Assembly: GCA_016715325.1 (NCBI GenBank)
Contig: JADKAL010000005.1
Location: 62,001 to 126,000 of the forward strand
Direction of reading: 5' to 3'
DNA length: 64,000 nucleotides
From: Methylococcaceae bacterium
GTDB lineage: Bacteria; Pseudomonadota; Gammaproteobacteria; Methylococcales; Methylomonadaceae
Within the stretch, counting starts at the first letter, position 1. The number at the start of each line of letters is the position of its first letter. This document shows, piece by piece, positions 10,180 through 17,787 of the stretch. The notes below the pieces were generated by a model. That model searched no databases, was not told where the DNA came from, and worked only from the letters and a program-made list of their open reading frames with translations. A program made the translations under genes and the position numbers.

Positions 10180-10555
10180 CACTAACATCATCGTTCGCCT
10201 ATTAACCCAGGACGATGCCGAACAATACCAAAAAGCCCATCACTTATTTGCTAGCAATGAGATTTTTATTGCCGATAGCGTCATTCTTGAATGCGAATGG
10301 GTGTTGCGGTTTGCTTATCAGTTTGACTGCGTGCAAATCAACACGGCAATGACCAAGTTGTTCGGCTTACCGAACGTGCATCTGACGCATCCCGCCTTGT
10401 TGGCGCAGACACTGGCTTGGCATTCGCAGGGCTTGGATTTTGCCGATGCGTTTCATCTTGCCTTTTCGCAACATTGCAAGGCATTTTATTCGTTTGACAA
10501 GAAGATGATTAAGGCTGCGAAGGCTATTGATGGCTGCAAGGTTGTTTTGCCGTAA
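10166..10555 (+). CDS. PIN-domain toxin, VapC-like ribonuclease
   Basis: A 129-aa PIN-domain nuclease. The N-terminal IAVDTNIIVRLL carries the first catalytic Asp and T/N; the middle acidic site is LECEWVLR; the C-terminal LDFADAFHLAF provides further metal-binding Asp residues, and SFDKK closes the domain. VapC toxins cleave tRNA or rRNA when the antitoxin is lost. It is translationally coupled to the AbrB-type antitoxin and lies in the accessory insertion between alaC and hom. Confidence 0.87.
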   Translation: MIAVDTNIIVRLLTQDDAEQYQKAHHLFASNEIFIADSVILECEWVLRFAYQFDCVQINTAMTKLFGLPNVHLTHPALLAQTLAWHSQGLDFADAFHLAFSQHCKAFYSFDKKMIKAAKAIDGCKVVLP

Positions 10556-10670
10556 GTTTCGATTTTCATAAAAAACATCCCCAAAAGTCAAGATGCCACG
10601 TAAAATAGTCGATTGTAACACTTTAGGAATTGCCGATCAGGTTGATTTCATTCATACCCGAAAGGCATAA

Positions 10671-10738
10671 GTGGTTCGATAAGCTCACCATGAACGAAAT
10701 CAACCACTTGCCGTTCGTCCTGAGCCTGTCGAAGGACA
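10671..10738. repeat. REP-like inverted pair (copy a)
   Basis: Two divergent arms carry the core GTTCG-AGGCTCA-GAAC: GTTCGATAAGCTCACC at 10673 and, in the opposite orientation, CCTGAGCCTGTCGAAGG at about 10719-10735. Related copies occur near 12130, 58358, 48698 and 63333. It sits directly upstream of hom. Confidence 0.6.
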
Positions 10739-10786
10739 AATGAGAGATTCCTGTACTTAATGAATTGGTAAATTAAAGGATCAAAC

Positions 10787-12097
10787 TTGAAACCTGTAAA
10801 AATAGGCATCATCGGCTTAGGCACAGTCGGCGGCGGCACGGTGAACGTGTTGAAACGCAACGCCGAAGAAATCGCACGCAGGGCGGGGCGGCAGATTGTG
10901 ATTACTCGCGCGTCCGCCAAAGATTTAAGCAAGCAGCGGATTTGCGATACGACCGGCATTGCATTGACGCAAGACCCTTATGAAATCATCAACGACCCGG
11001 ACATCGAGATCGTACTGGAGTTGATCGGCGGTGCGGGCGCGGTCAAAGACATGGTGCTGGCGGCGATTGAAGGCGGCAAGCATGTCGTCACCGCCAACAA
11101 ATCGCTGATCGCCTTGCACGGCAACGAGATTTTCGCCAAGGCCAGCGCTAAAGGTGTGATCGTGGCGTTTGAGGCGGCGGTGGCGGGCGGTATTCCCATC
11201 ATCAAGACCTTGCGCGAAGGTTTAAGCGCTAACCAAATCCAATGGCTAGCGGGCATCATCAACGGTACCGGCAATTTCATCTTGACTGAAATGCGCGACA
11301 AAGGCCGCGATTTTTACGATGTGCTGGCGGAAGCGCAAGCCTTGGGTTACGCCGAAGCCGATCCCACCTTCGATGTCGAAGGCATTGATGCCGGGCATAA
11401 GCTCACCATCCTGGCCTCCATCGCTTTTGGCATTCCGCTGCAATTCGATAAGGTCTACACCGAAGGCATTACCCGGATAACCCGCGAAGATGTAGTCTAT
11501 GCTGAACAATTGGGCTACCGTATCAAGCATCTGGGCATTGCCCGCAAAACGAAAGAAGGGGTTGAGCTTCGGGTGCATCCCACGTTGATCCCTGAGCGCC
11601 GCCTAATCGCCAACGTCAACGGCGTGATGAACGCTATCGTTGTCAAGGGCGATGCGGTCGGGCCGACCTTATACTACGGCGCAGGCGCAGGCGCGGAGCC
11701 GACGGCTTCTTCCGTCGTCGCCGATGTCATCGACGTGGTGCGGGCCTTGACCAGCGACCCGGAAAACCGCGTACCGCATCTGGCGTTCCAGGCCGATGCC
11801 TTGCACGATGTCACCATCTTGCCGCCCGAGCAATTCAAGACTGCGTATTATCTGCGCCTAAATGCCGAAGACAAGCCCGGCGTGCTGGCCGATGTTACCC
11901 GCATCCTTGCGCAACATCACATCAGCATCGATGCCATCATCCAGAAAAAACCGCTCGACGATTGCGCCCTGGTGCCGATCATCCTGCTCACTCAAATCAC
12001 CCTTGAGCAAGAGATGAATGCGGCGATAGCCGAAATCGAACAATTGCCGACCGTGAGCGGCAATATTAACCGCATTCGTCTGGAGACTCTGGGATAG
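10787..12097 (+). CDS. hom: homoserine dehydrogenase
   Basis: NAD(P)H-dependent reduction of aspartate semialdehyde to homoserine, the branch point to threonine and methionine. The N-terminal Rossmann motif is GIIGLGTVGGGTV; the catalytic region has VTANKSLIALHG, GGIPIIKTLREGL and GIINGTGNFILTEM; an ACT domain (about residues 355-430, YYLRLNAEDKPGVLADVT) gives likely feedback control by threonine. At 436 aa it is the standard length. The start is TTG at 10787 with AAAGGA six bases upstream; no ATG fits better. A REP-like repeat occupies the region just upstream. Confidence 0.95.
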   Translation: MKPVKIGIIGLGTVGGGTVNVLKRNAEEIARRAGRQIVITRASAKDLSKQRICDTTGIALTQDPYEIINDPDIEIVLELIGGAGAVKDMVLAAIEGGKHVVTANKSLIALHGNEIFAKASAKGVIVAFEAAVAGGIPIIKTLREGLSANQIQWLAGIINGTGNFILTEMRDKGRDFYDVLAEAQALGYAEADPTFDVEGIDAGHKLTILASIAFGIPLQFDKVYTEGITRITREDVVYAEQLGYRIKHLGIARKTKEGVELRVHPTLIPERRLIANVNGVMNAIVVKGDAVGPTLYYGAGAGAEPTASSVVADVIDVVRALTSDPENRVPHLAFQADALHDVTILPPEQFKTAYYLRLNAEDKPGVLADVTRILAQHHISIDAIIQKKPLDDCALVPIILLTQITLEQEMNAAIAEIEQLPTVSGNINRIRLETLG

Positions 12098-12128
12098 TCT
12101 GATTTGGCTATTGCTAATTATCTGTTTA

Positions 12129-12208
12129 GGGTTCGACAGGCTCACCACGAACGGATAATATGTTAATTTTGTTATTTAAACCACCGTTCGCACTGAGCTT
12201 GTCGACGC
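12129..12208. repeat. REP-like inverted pair (copy b)
   Basis: GTTCGACAGGCTCACC (from 12131) faces CACTGAGCTTGTCGAC (to about 12206) across about 30 AT-rich bases. It has the same core as the copy before hom. It fills the hom-thrC gap, so it could form a strong hairpin in the polycistronic message. Confidence 0.65.
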
Positions 12209-12235
12209 GCGATTAATAGAAAGCACAAGAAAACC

Positions 12236-13333
12236 ATGTCTAACCAAAAAAAACATTACGTCGGTCTAATTGACCGCTACCGCGACCGCCTGCCAGTCAA
12301 CGACAACACTTGCATCATCAGTCTGAACGAGGGTAACACACCGCTTATCCAGCTTTACAATATTCCTAAGTTGATCGGCAAGGATGTCACGATTTACGTC
12401 AAGTTTGAAGGCTTAAACCCGACCGGTTCCTTCAAGGATCGAGGTATGACGATGGCGATAACCCAGGCTGTCAGCGAAGGCAGTAAAGCGGTAATCTGTG
12501 CCTCGACCGGCAATACTTCGGCTTCAGCTGCAGCGTATGCGGCGCGAGCGGGTATCAAGGCTTTCGTGTTAATCCCCGACGGCAAGATTGCGATGGGCAA
12601 GCTGGCGCAAACTTTGATGTATGACGCCACCATCATCCAGATCAACGGAAATTTCGACCAAGGCATGAAGCTGGTGAAGGAAATCGCCAGCCATGCGCCG
12701 GTGACTATCGTTAATTCCATCAATCCGTATCGCTTGCAAGGGCAGAAGACCGCCGCGTTCGAGATCATTGACGACCTGGGCGATGCACCGGATTACCACT
12801 GCTTGCCGGTCGGTAATGCGGGCAATATAAGCGCGTATTGGATGGGTTATAAGGAATACTCAACCGATTCGGCAACACATAAGGCTGTCACGAAAAAACG
12901 TCCGGTGATGTGCGGCTACCAAGCAGCAGGTGCGGCACCGTTTTTGGCCGGTCACCCCATCGAACATCCAGAAACCGTCGCCACCGCTATTCGCATCGGC
13001 AATCCGCAATCATGGGATCTGGCTTGGGCAGCGCACAACGAATCCGGCGGCTGGTTCGATAAGTTCATCGATGACGAAATCCTCGCCGCACAAAAACTGC
13101 TGGCGCAATCCGAAGGGATATTCTGCGAACCCGCTTCGGCTATTTCGATTGCCGGCGCGGTAAAAGACATTAAATCCGGCAAAATTCCCGAAGGCAGCAA
13201 AATCGTTTGTACGTTGACAGGCGTCGGTTTAAAAGACCCGGATACGGCGATTAAACAATGCGCCTCGGCCCGGATGGTGACGATAGAACCGGAATTGAAT
13301 GCGGTTAAGAAAGCGATTTTGGATAATATGTAA
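12236..13333 (+). CDS. thrC: threonine synthase
   Basis: PLP-dependent conversion of O-phosphohomoserine to threonine. The 365-aa protein has EGNTPLIQL, the PLP-lysine motif FEGLNPTGSFKDRGM (Lys near residue 64), the CASTGNTSASAAAYAARAG loop and a C-terminal CTLTGVGLKDP. It belongs to the shorter class II-like threonine synthases found next to hom in many proteobacteria. It follows hom after a 138-base gap occupied by a REP-like repeat. Confidence 0.93.
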   Translation: MSNQKKHYVGLIDRYRDRLPVNDNTCIISLNEGNTPLIQLYNIPKLIGKDVTIYVKFEGLNPTGSFKDRGMTMAITQAVSEGSKAVICASTGNTSASAAAYAARAGIKAFVLIPDGKIAMGKLAQTLMYDATIIQINGNFDQGMKLVKEIASHAPVTIVNSINPYRLQGQKTAAFEIIDDLGDAPDYHCLPVGNAGNISAYWMGYKEYSTDSATHKAVTKKRPVMCGYQAAGAAPFLAGHPIEHPETVATAIRIGNPQSWDLAWAAHNESGGWFDKFIDDEILAAQKLLAQSEGIFCEPASAISIAGAVKDIKSGKIPEGSKIVCTLTGVGLKDPDTAIKQCASARMVTIEPELNAVKKAILDNM

Positions 13334-13455
13334 CTTACATTGCCGTTTTAGATTGATTTAATACCATTTGTTTAAAACGACAAGAAATAAACGGAATTAA
13401 TTTGTATTTTTGAACGCAATCGTTATCCGAGAAGTGTTTCTTACAATTGCTGCAA

Positions 13456-13495
13456 CAAGCTGGTTTTGAAATTTGTAAAAATGAAAACCAGCTTG
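13456..13495. terminator. bidirectional stem-loop between thrC and the PEP-CTERM gene
   Basis: A perfect 12-bp stem (CAAGCTGGTTTT / AAAACCAGCTTG) with a 16-base loop sits between convergent genes. The stem ends in T4/A4 on the two strands, so it may serve both. Confidence 0.65.
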
Positions 13496-13507
13496 CTTAG
13501 AAAATAT

Positions 13508-13966
13508 TTATACTGTTAATAGTTTGCTTTTTCTGCGTTTTGCACTTAACAATCCAGCCAAGCCGGAACCGAATAACCATACTGCAGCAGGAACAGGAAC
13601 AGCTGATGTTGTCATACCGCTCACGTTAACGTCATTCGCACTAAAATCTCTGTTACCCCATGTGAACCATGCAGTATTCGTATGACCTACCCAACTCATC
13701 GCATTATTGATCCAATTGTTATTGGCGATATCATAATCACCAAAAGCATCTACGGTTGACAGGTCAAGACTTGGGACGAATGAAAAGGAAAAGGATGACA
13801 ATTCATCGAACTTCAAAAATCCATCGGAGTTGCTATCCGTTCCTGTAAAAACGCCGGTCAAACCATAATCGTTCAGTATATAATTTACCTTAATCTGTGC
13901 CGCATTTGCAGAAATAGATGCTAATAGAAGCGCTGCTATGCTTAGGTGCTTTATCATTTTTTTCAT
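13508..13966 (-). CDS. PEP-CTERM sorting-signal protein with an EF-hand-like loop
   Basis: An exported protein of about 152 aa. The N-terminal signal peptide is MKKMIKHLSIAALLLASISANA. The C-terminus VPVPAAVWLFGSGLAGLL followed by KRRK is a textbook PEP-CTERM anchor, processed by exosortase in bacteria that secrete exopolysaccharide. Between them lies TDSNSDGFLKFDEL, which fits the 12-residue EF-hand calcium loop (D-x-N-x-D-G-x-L-x-x-x-E). ATG 13966 was chosen over the longer frame because it begins the signal peptide and has GGAAAA upstream. Its role is unknown; surface or matrix association is likely. Confidence 0.8.
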   Translation of the reverse strand: MKKMIKHLSIAALLLASISANAAQIKVNYILNDYGLTGVFTGTDSNSDGFLKFDELSSFSFSFVPSLDLSTVDAFGDYDIANNNWINNAMSWVGHTNTAWFTWGNRDFSANDVNVSGMTTSAVPVPAAVWLFGSGLAGLLSAKRRKSKLLTV

Positions 13967-14280
13967 AAATTTTCCAGGGTTATTAAGTTGAATGAACAAC
14001 TGGAATAAAGCAGCTACCGTGCCAAGTATTTATATATTTTGCCGCCGTATTCAAATGCCGTAAAAATTTGTGATGGAGTTTTTATTTTTTGTTTGAACTA
14101 ACAGCCAAGTAAGTAAAGAAAAAGAATTAAAGAAATGAGTTCGAAGCGTTTTCGACGATTCTAGCTCAAAAAAGTGACAAAAATTGACAGAAAATGCCTA
14201 AAAACGCTGTTTGACCAAGTGGTTTCAGCGGGATTACGATAATCAAATATTTTCCCTAATATTTAACAAGACGATCCTTT

Positions 14281-15147
14281 TCACTTTCGAGTGCTCGGTC
14301 CTGAAAGGGGTACGCCGTTTCCCAAATAACTTAAAAAATACTCCAGGTTGCGGAATTCCGGGCTTTGCTCATGGTAAGCTTGGGCTTTGATATTCGTTAG
14401 ACATTCGGCAAAGCGACGGTGAAGACTGCCGATTTCCCCCCATTTTAATCGGTAAGTCGGCCAGTTATTGGTGTGTCCTAAAGACGCGCTCAAAATTTCC
14501 GCACGTAGTTTCTTACCTGCATTTTGGATATGGCAAGTAGCGCAGGCAAAGTTTAATTGACCGTGTCGTTGGTAATAGAACGATTTACCTTGCTCATAAG
14601 CCGCCAACGCACGAGAGTCGTCTGTAGGTATTTTGACATCAATGGGTTTTCCGCGCGCGGTAGAGACTAAATAAGCCGTTAAATTAACGATCTCCGATTT
14701 GTCGTAAGCGAGTTCAGATTCGTTGTGGCTTAGACGACAATCATTAATGGCCTTAGATAAGGTGACAACTTCGCCTTTAGCTTTATTCCAAACCGGATAT
14801 TGATGGGCAATTCCCAATCCTTTATGAGGAAAACAATCGGCGTAATGTTTTCCGTTGTTGAAGGGGGTGTTAAAGAGTTTTTTTCCGGTTTCGATGGCTG
14901 CTTCGTAAGGCGGAAACTCTTCTATCGCTTCCCAAGATTGCCGGGCGACTTTGTCGATGGCGTAAACGCCGTTTGAGTAATCGTTCAGCGTTAAGTTTGG
15001 AAAACGTTGCTGGTAATACTTTCTGAAATTAGCGAGATCTTGTTCCGGTGTCGCGCATAAGGGCGGTGAAATGATAAACCCAAAAGTGAAAATAAATAGC
15101 CTAGCCCGAAGCAAAGTATCCCAAGGTAGTCTAAGGTAAGTAGCCAT
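14281..15147 (-). CDS. soxA: SoxA, c-type cytochrome of the SoxAX thiosulfate-oxidising complex
   Basis: A periplasmic cytochrome that, with SoxX, joins thiosulfate to the SoxY carrier cysteine. The 288-aa protein has an N-terminal export segment, one heme-binding motif CATCH at residues 202-206, and RFAEC (Cys249), the position of the modified active-site heme ligand. The C-terminal LEYFLSYLGNGVPLSGP is typical. The first heme motif found in diheme SoxA is absent; only DCFPH remains near residue 105, as in monoheme forms. It is the last gene of soxXYZA, 18 bases after soxZ. Confidence 0.9.
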   Translation of the reverse strand: MATYLRLPWDTLLRARLFIFTFGFIISPPLCATPEQDLANFRKYYQQRFPNLTLNDYSNGVYAIDKVARQSWEAIEEFPPYEAAIETGKKLFNTPFNNGKHYADCFPHKGLGIAHQYPVWNKAKGEVVTLSKAINDCRLSHNESELAYDKSEIVNLTAYLVSTARGKPIDVKIPTDDSRALAAYEQGKSFYYQRHGQLNFACATCHIQNAGKKLRAEILSASLGHTNNWPTYRLKWGEIGSLHRRFAECLTNIKAQAYHEQSPEFRNLEYFLSYLGNGVPLSGPSTRK

Positions 15148-15165
15148 TTTCTAACGGTATCAGTC

Positions 15166-15477
15166 TCAAGAAATCGTATGTTTTTCAGAATCCTTATTAC
15201 TTAAATTATCGGTCCAATCAATCGCGATTTCATCGCCCGGCTCGCCGCCTTTTAGTAGAAAGGCAAAATACGGATCTTTTGATATTCCTGCCCCCATATC
15301 GCAAGTAGCGATGATTTTTCCGTTATGTTTAACGGTCAAAACTTGAATGAAATGGGCTGGAATAAGTTTGTTGGTGGCTTTATCTTTATTGCGGCCATGT
15401 TCCATCGGATGGGAAATCAAAGTCCGGATTTGGGTTTTGCCGTCCAGTCGTTTGGTTCGTATTTTGATACTCGACAT
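15166..15477 (-). CDS. soxZ: SoxZ, sulfur-carrier complex subunit
   Basis: Partner of SoxY in the periplasmic carrier that holds sulfur intermediates. The 103-aa sequence starting MSSIKIRTKRLDG contains ISHPMEHGR, IPAHFIQVLTV and the late GGEPGDEIAIDWTDN, all usual for SoxZ. The open frame extends 29 codons upstream into soxY, but ATG 15477 starts the conserved domain one base after the soxY stop. SoxZ has no signal peptide of its own; it is exported with SoxY by the Tat system. Confidence 0.93.
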   Translation of the reverse strand: MSSIKIRTKRLDGKTQIRTLISHPMEHGRNKDKATNKLIPAHFIQVLTVKHNGKIIATCDMGAGISKDPYFAFLLKGGEPGDEIAIDWTDNLSNKDSEKHTIS

Positions 15478-15478
15478 G

Positions 15479-15940
15479 TTAGCCTCCGCAGCCGCCGATG
15501 GTAACTTTAACTTTCTTTTTGACGCTGTAGCAGACTTTTTCGCCTTCGGCGATGGCAAAAACAAACGATGAGTTTGCGATTTTTAAGCGAGCCGACATAA
15601 AAATTTCCAGTTCGGGCATTAGTTGCGTTTGAATAATGAGGGGAACGGGGTTTTGTTCCACGATAATGGAAATGGTTTTAATAGGGTCGTCTAGTGTGCT
15701 TGTTACAGTAAATGGTACTAGTGCACCGTTCTCTGCGATTTCCGGAATGTCTAAATTGATTTTGTCGCTTTCTACGATCGGTTTTCCGTTCGATATTTGT
15801 TTTAAGGTTTGATCGAATCCAGATTCGGCAAACCGAACAGCGGACCACTCGGCTGAAGCAAGTCGAGTTTCCAGCGAACCGAGCCCCGTTGTCGATAAAA
15901 TCAGCGTGGTTTTTAAGAAATGTCTTCGATTAAATTTCAT
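15479..15940 (-). CDS. soxY: SoxY, sulfur-carrier protein
   Basis: Carries thiosulfate-derived sulfur on a C-terminal cysteine. The 153-aa protein begins with a twin-arginine signal (RRHFLK at residues 5-10, then a hydrophobic stretch) and ends in GGCGG, the hallmark swinging arm with the carrier Cys. It lies between soxX (30-base gap) and soxZ (one-base gap). Both ends are intact, so the carrier should work if SoxB is present elsewhere. Confidence 0.95.
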   Translation of the reverse strand: MKFNRRHFLKTTLILSTTGLGSLETRLASAEWSAVRFAESGFDQTLKQISNGKPIVESDKINLDIPEIAENGALVPFTVTSTLDDPIKTISIIVEQNPVPLIIQTQLMPELEIFMSARLKIANSSFVFAIAEGEKVCYSVKKKVKVTIGGCGG

Positions 15941-15970
15941 AGCCGGTGCCGTAGTAAGAAATGCGTAACG

Positions 15971-16315
15971 CTATTTTAAAGCCCAAAGATAATCGATGAC
16001 TTGGTCGATTTCAATTTCGCTAAGAATTTTGTTTTTGCCGAACGGCGGCATACTTGTTTCCGGGTTGAACCGGGAGGCATCCCAAATCTGTGATTTAAGC
16101 GCTGCTTTATCCTTAAATCGAGACGGCAAATTTTTTAGCGGCGGTCCGATATTGCCGGGAAACTCGCCGTCTTCAATTTCGTGGCAAGCAAGACAGTTGC
16201 CTTTTTCTCGTGCGAAGGCGATTTTTTTTCCGGGATGATCTATATTCGAACTCGGCGCAGGGATTGTCGATGTGCAAGAGGCTAGTATCAAACATAGAAC
16301 AAGAAGTTGTTTCAT
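15971..16315 (-). CDS. soxX: SoxX, monoheme cytochrome c
   Basis: The small subunit of SoxAX. The 114-aa protein has a lipoprotein-like signal (LILASC), a heme motif CLACH at residues 41-45 and the axial methionine in MPPFGKN. The C-terminal IDQVIDYLWALK helix is usual for SoxX. Its ATG overlaps the TAA stop of thiE (TAATG), so translation is coupled to the thiamine genes. Confidence 0.92.
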   Translation of the reverse strand: MKQLLVLCLILASCTSTIPAPSSNIDHPGKKIAFAREKGNCLACHEIEDGEFPGNIGPPLKNLPSRFKDKAALKSQIWDASRFNPETSMPPFGKNKILSEIEIDQVIDYLWALK

Positions 16316-16938
16316 TACTTATCAATAAACAAAGGCTGGTAAGACCGTGCCGATTGCTCGGGGTTATCGTTAAATACCCCGCCGATCACGGCCAGCAAAT
16401 CTGCACCGGCTTGTATAAGTTGTCCGCCGTTTTCAGGCAAAATTCCCCCGATGGCGACGATGGGAATTTTTATAGTTGGCTTTGCTTTTTTTAAAGTATC
16501 GATACTGGCAGGCGACGCCAAGGGTTTTGAAGACGATGGGAAAAACCTTCCGAATGCAACATAGCTTGCCCCTAAGTCTTGCGCTTTTACGGCGCGTTCG
16601 AGCGAGTTATAACAGGACACGCCGATGATAGCGGTATCGCCCAAGTGCTTTCTGGCTTCGTTTATGTCGTGATCGTCTTTGCCAAGATGCACGCCATCGG
16701 CATTGGATTGTATACAAAGCGCTATGTCGTCGTTAATGAGCAAAGGAATCTTATTAATCCGGCAGATTTTGGCCAGTTCAGTGGCAACATAAACGGCATC
16801 GACCAAACTTTTATCTCGATATTGAATGACTACAGCGCCGCCCCTTATCGCGGCCTTGACCTCCTCGATAATGGTCTCGGACGATTTATTGTCGCACTGG
16901 GTGATGGCATAGAGTCCGCGTTTTGGAAAGAGCTTCAT
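16315..16938 (-). CDS. thiE: thiamine-phosphate synthase
   Basis: Joins HMP pyrophosphate and thiazole phosphate to thiamine phosphate. The 207-aa TIM barrel has VIQYRDKS, LLINDDIALCI, GVHLGKDD, IIGVSCYNS, YVAFGRFFPSSSK and a C-terminal VAIGGI, the standard ThiE motifs. The start overlaps the thiD stop by 4 bases and the stop overlaps soxX, so thiD, thiE and the sox genes probably share a transcript. No TPP riboswitch was seen in the short region before thiD. Confidence 0.95.
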   Translation of the reverse strand: MKLFPKRGLYAITQCDNKSSETIIEEVKAAIRGGAVVIQYRDKSLVDAVYVATELAKICRINKIPLLINDDIALCIQSNADGVHLGKDDHDINEARKHLGDTAIIGVSCYNSLERAVKAQDLGASYVAFGRFFPSSSKPLASPASIDTLKKAKPTIKIPIVAIGGILPENGGQLIQAGADLLAVIGGVFNDNPEQSARSYQPLFIDK

Positions 16939-17723
16939 TCTTCTTCAACCCAAAAAAAACGGTTTGGTATATGTTGACCTTGACCAGGCTGGTAACCGTG
17001 AGCTAAAGCGCTCCAGGTAAATTCTTGCGCTTCTCTAACGGCATCGGATACATCCAGTCCTTGTGCGATTAAACCCGCAATGCTGGCTGCCAGCGTACAA
17101 CCGGAACCGTGGTAACTGTGCGGTAGTCGATTCCACGAATACGATTCGATACATTCGCCGTTATGAAAAAGCCGGTTGCTGACGTCCGTCGAGTTTTCAT
17201 GAGTGCCGGTAATGAGCACATAGCCGCAACCTTTTTCAAGCAAGGCGAGACCGCATGCCTTAAGGTCGTTTAGTCCGGTAAGCCGGCGTGCTTCCATACT
17301 GTTCGGTGTTAATACGGTGGTGCATGGTAATAATAGGTCGTTAATTAATTCGATTAAACGATCGCTCGATAAATCTGTACCGTCGCCGGCCGCCAGTACC
17401 GGGTCGAAAATAACGGGAATATCCGGGAATCGTTTCAGAATGCTGTGAACGGATTCGATAATATCGGGATGCCCCAGTAAGCCGATCTTGATTGCTTTAA
17501 CGGGGATGTCGGATAGCAAAGTTATGGCTTGGCTAAGGATATTTTCGGGGGACTGCGGGATTAGTTTTATGACATTTCGACTGTCTTGCTCAGTGAGACT
17601 AGTTATCACATTAACCGCGTGGCAACCATGACTTGCTAACGTTTCAATATCGGCTTGAATACCAGCGCCGCCGCTGGGATCATGTCCCGATAACGAGAGT
17701 ACGGCAGGCGGGTGGAAAGTCAT
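16935..17723 (-). CDS. thiD: hydroxymethylpyrimidine/phosphomethylpyrimidine kinase
   Basis: Two successive phosphorylations of HMP for thiamine synthesis. The 262-aa ribokinase-fold protein begins VLSLSGHDPSGGAGIQADI, has KIGLLG, VFDPVLAAGDG, LTPNSMEARRL and the ATP-site GSGCTLAASIAG. The length is normal. It is the first gene of the thiD-thiE-soxXYZA unit and lies 64 bases after the multicopper oxidase gene, with a hairpin between them. Confidence 0.95.
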   Translation of the reverse strand: MTFHPPAVLSLSGHDPSGGAGIQADIETLASHGCHAVNVITSLTEQDSRNVIKLIPQSPENILSQAITLLSDIPVKAIKIGLLGHPDIIESVHSILKRFPDIPVIFDPVLAAGDGTDLSSDRLIELINDLLLPCTTVLTPNSMEARRLTGLNDLKACGLALLEKGCGYVLITGTHENSTDVSNRLFHNGECIESYSWNRLPHSYHGSGCTLAASIAGLIAQGLDVSDAVREAQEFTWSALAHGYQPGQGQHIPNRFFWVEEE

Positions 17724-17739
17724 GCAAATGAATAGTTTT

Positions 17740-17770
17740 CCGGTTGTTTAACATTGCGATTAACAACCGG
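17740..17770. terminator. stem-loop after the first multicopper oxidase
   Basis: CCGGTTGTTTAA and TTAACAACCGG form an 11-bp stem with one bulged T and an 8-base loop. It lies between two minus-strand genes and probably ends the oxidase transcript. Confidence 0.55.
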
Positions 17771-17787
17771 AGTTTCCAGACTTTATG

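Noticed and set aside
17724..17787. TPP riboswitch before thiD
   Set aside because: The gap is only 64 bases and holds a terminator hairpin; no TPP aptamer motifs were found.
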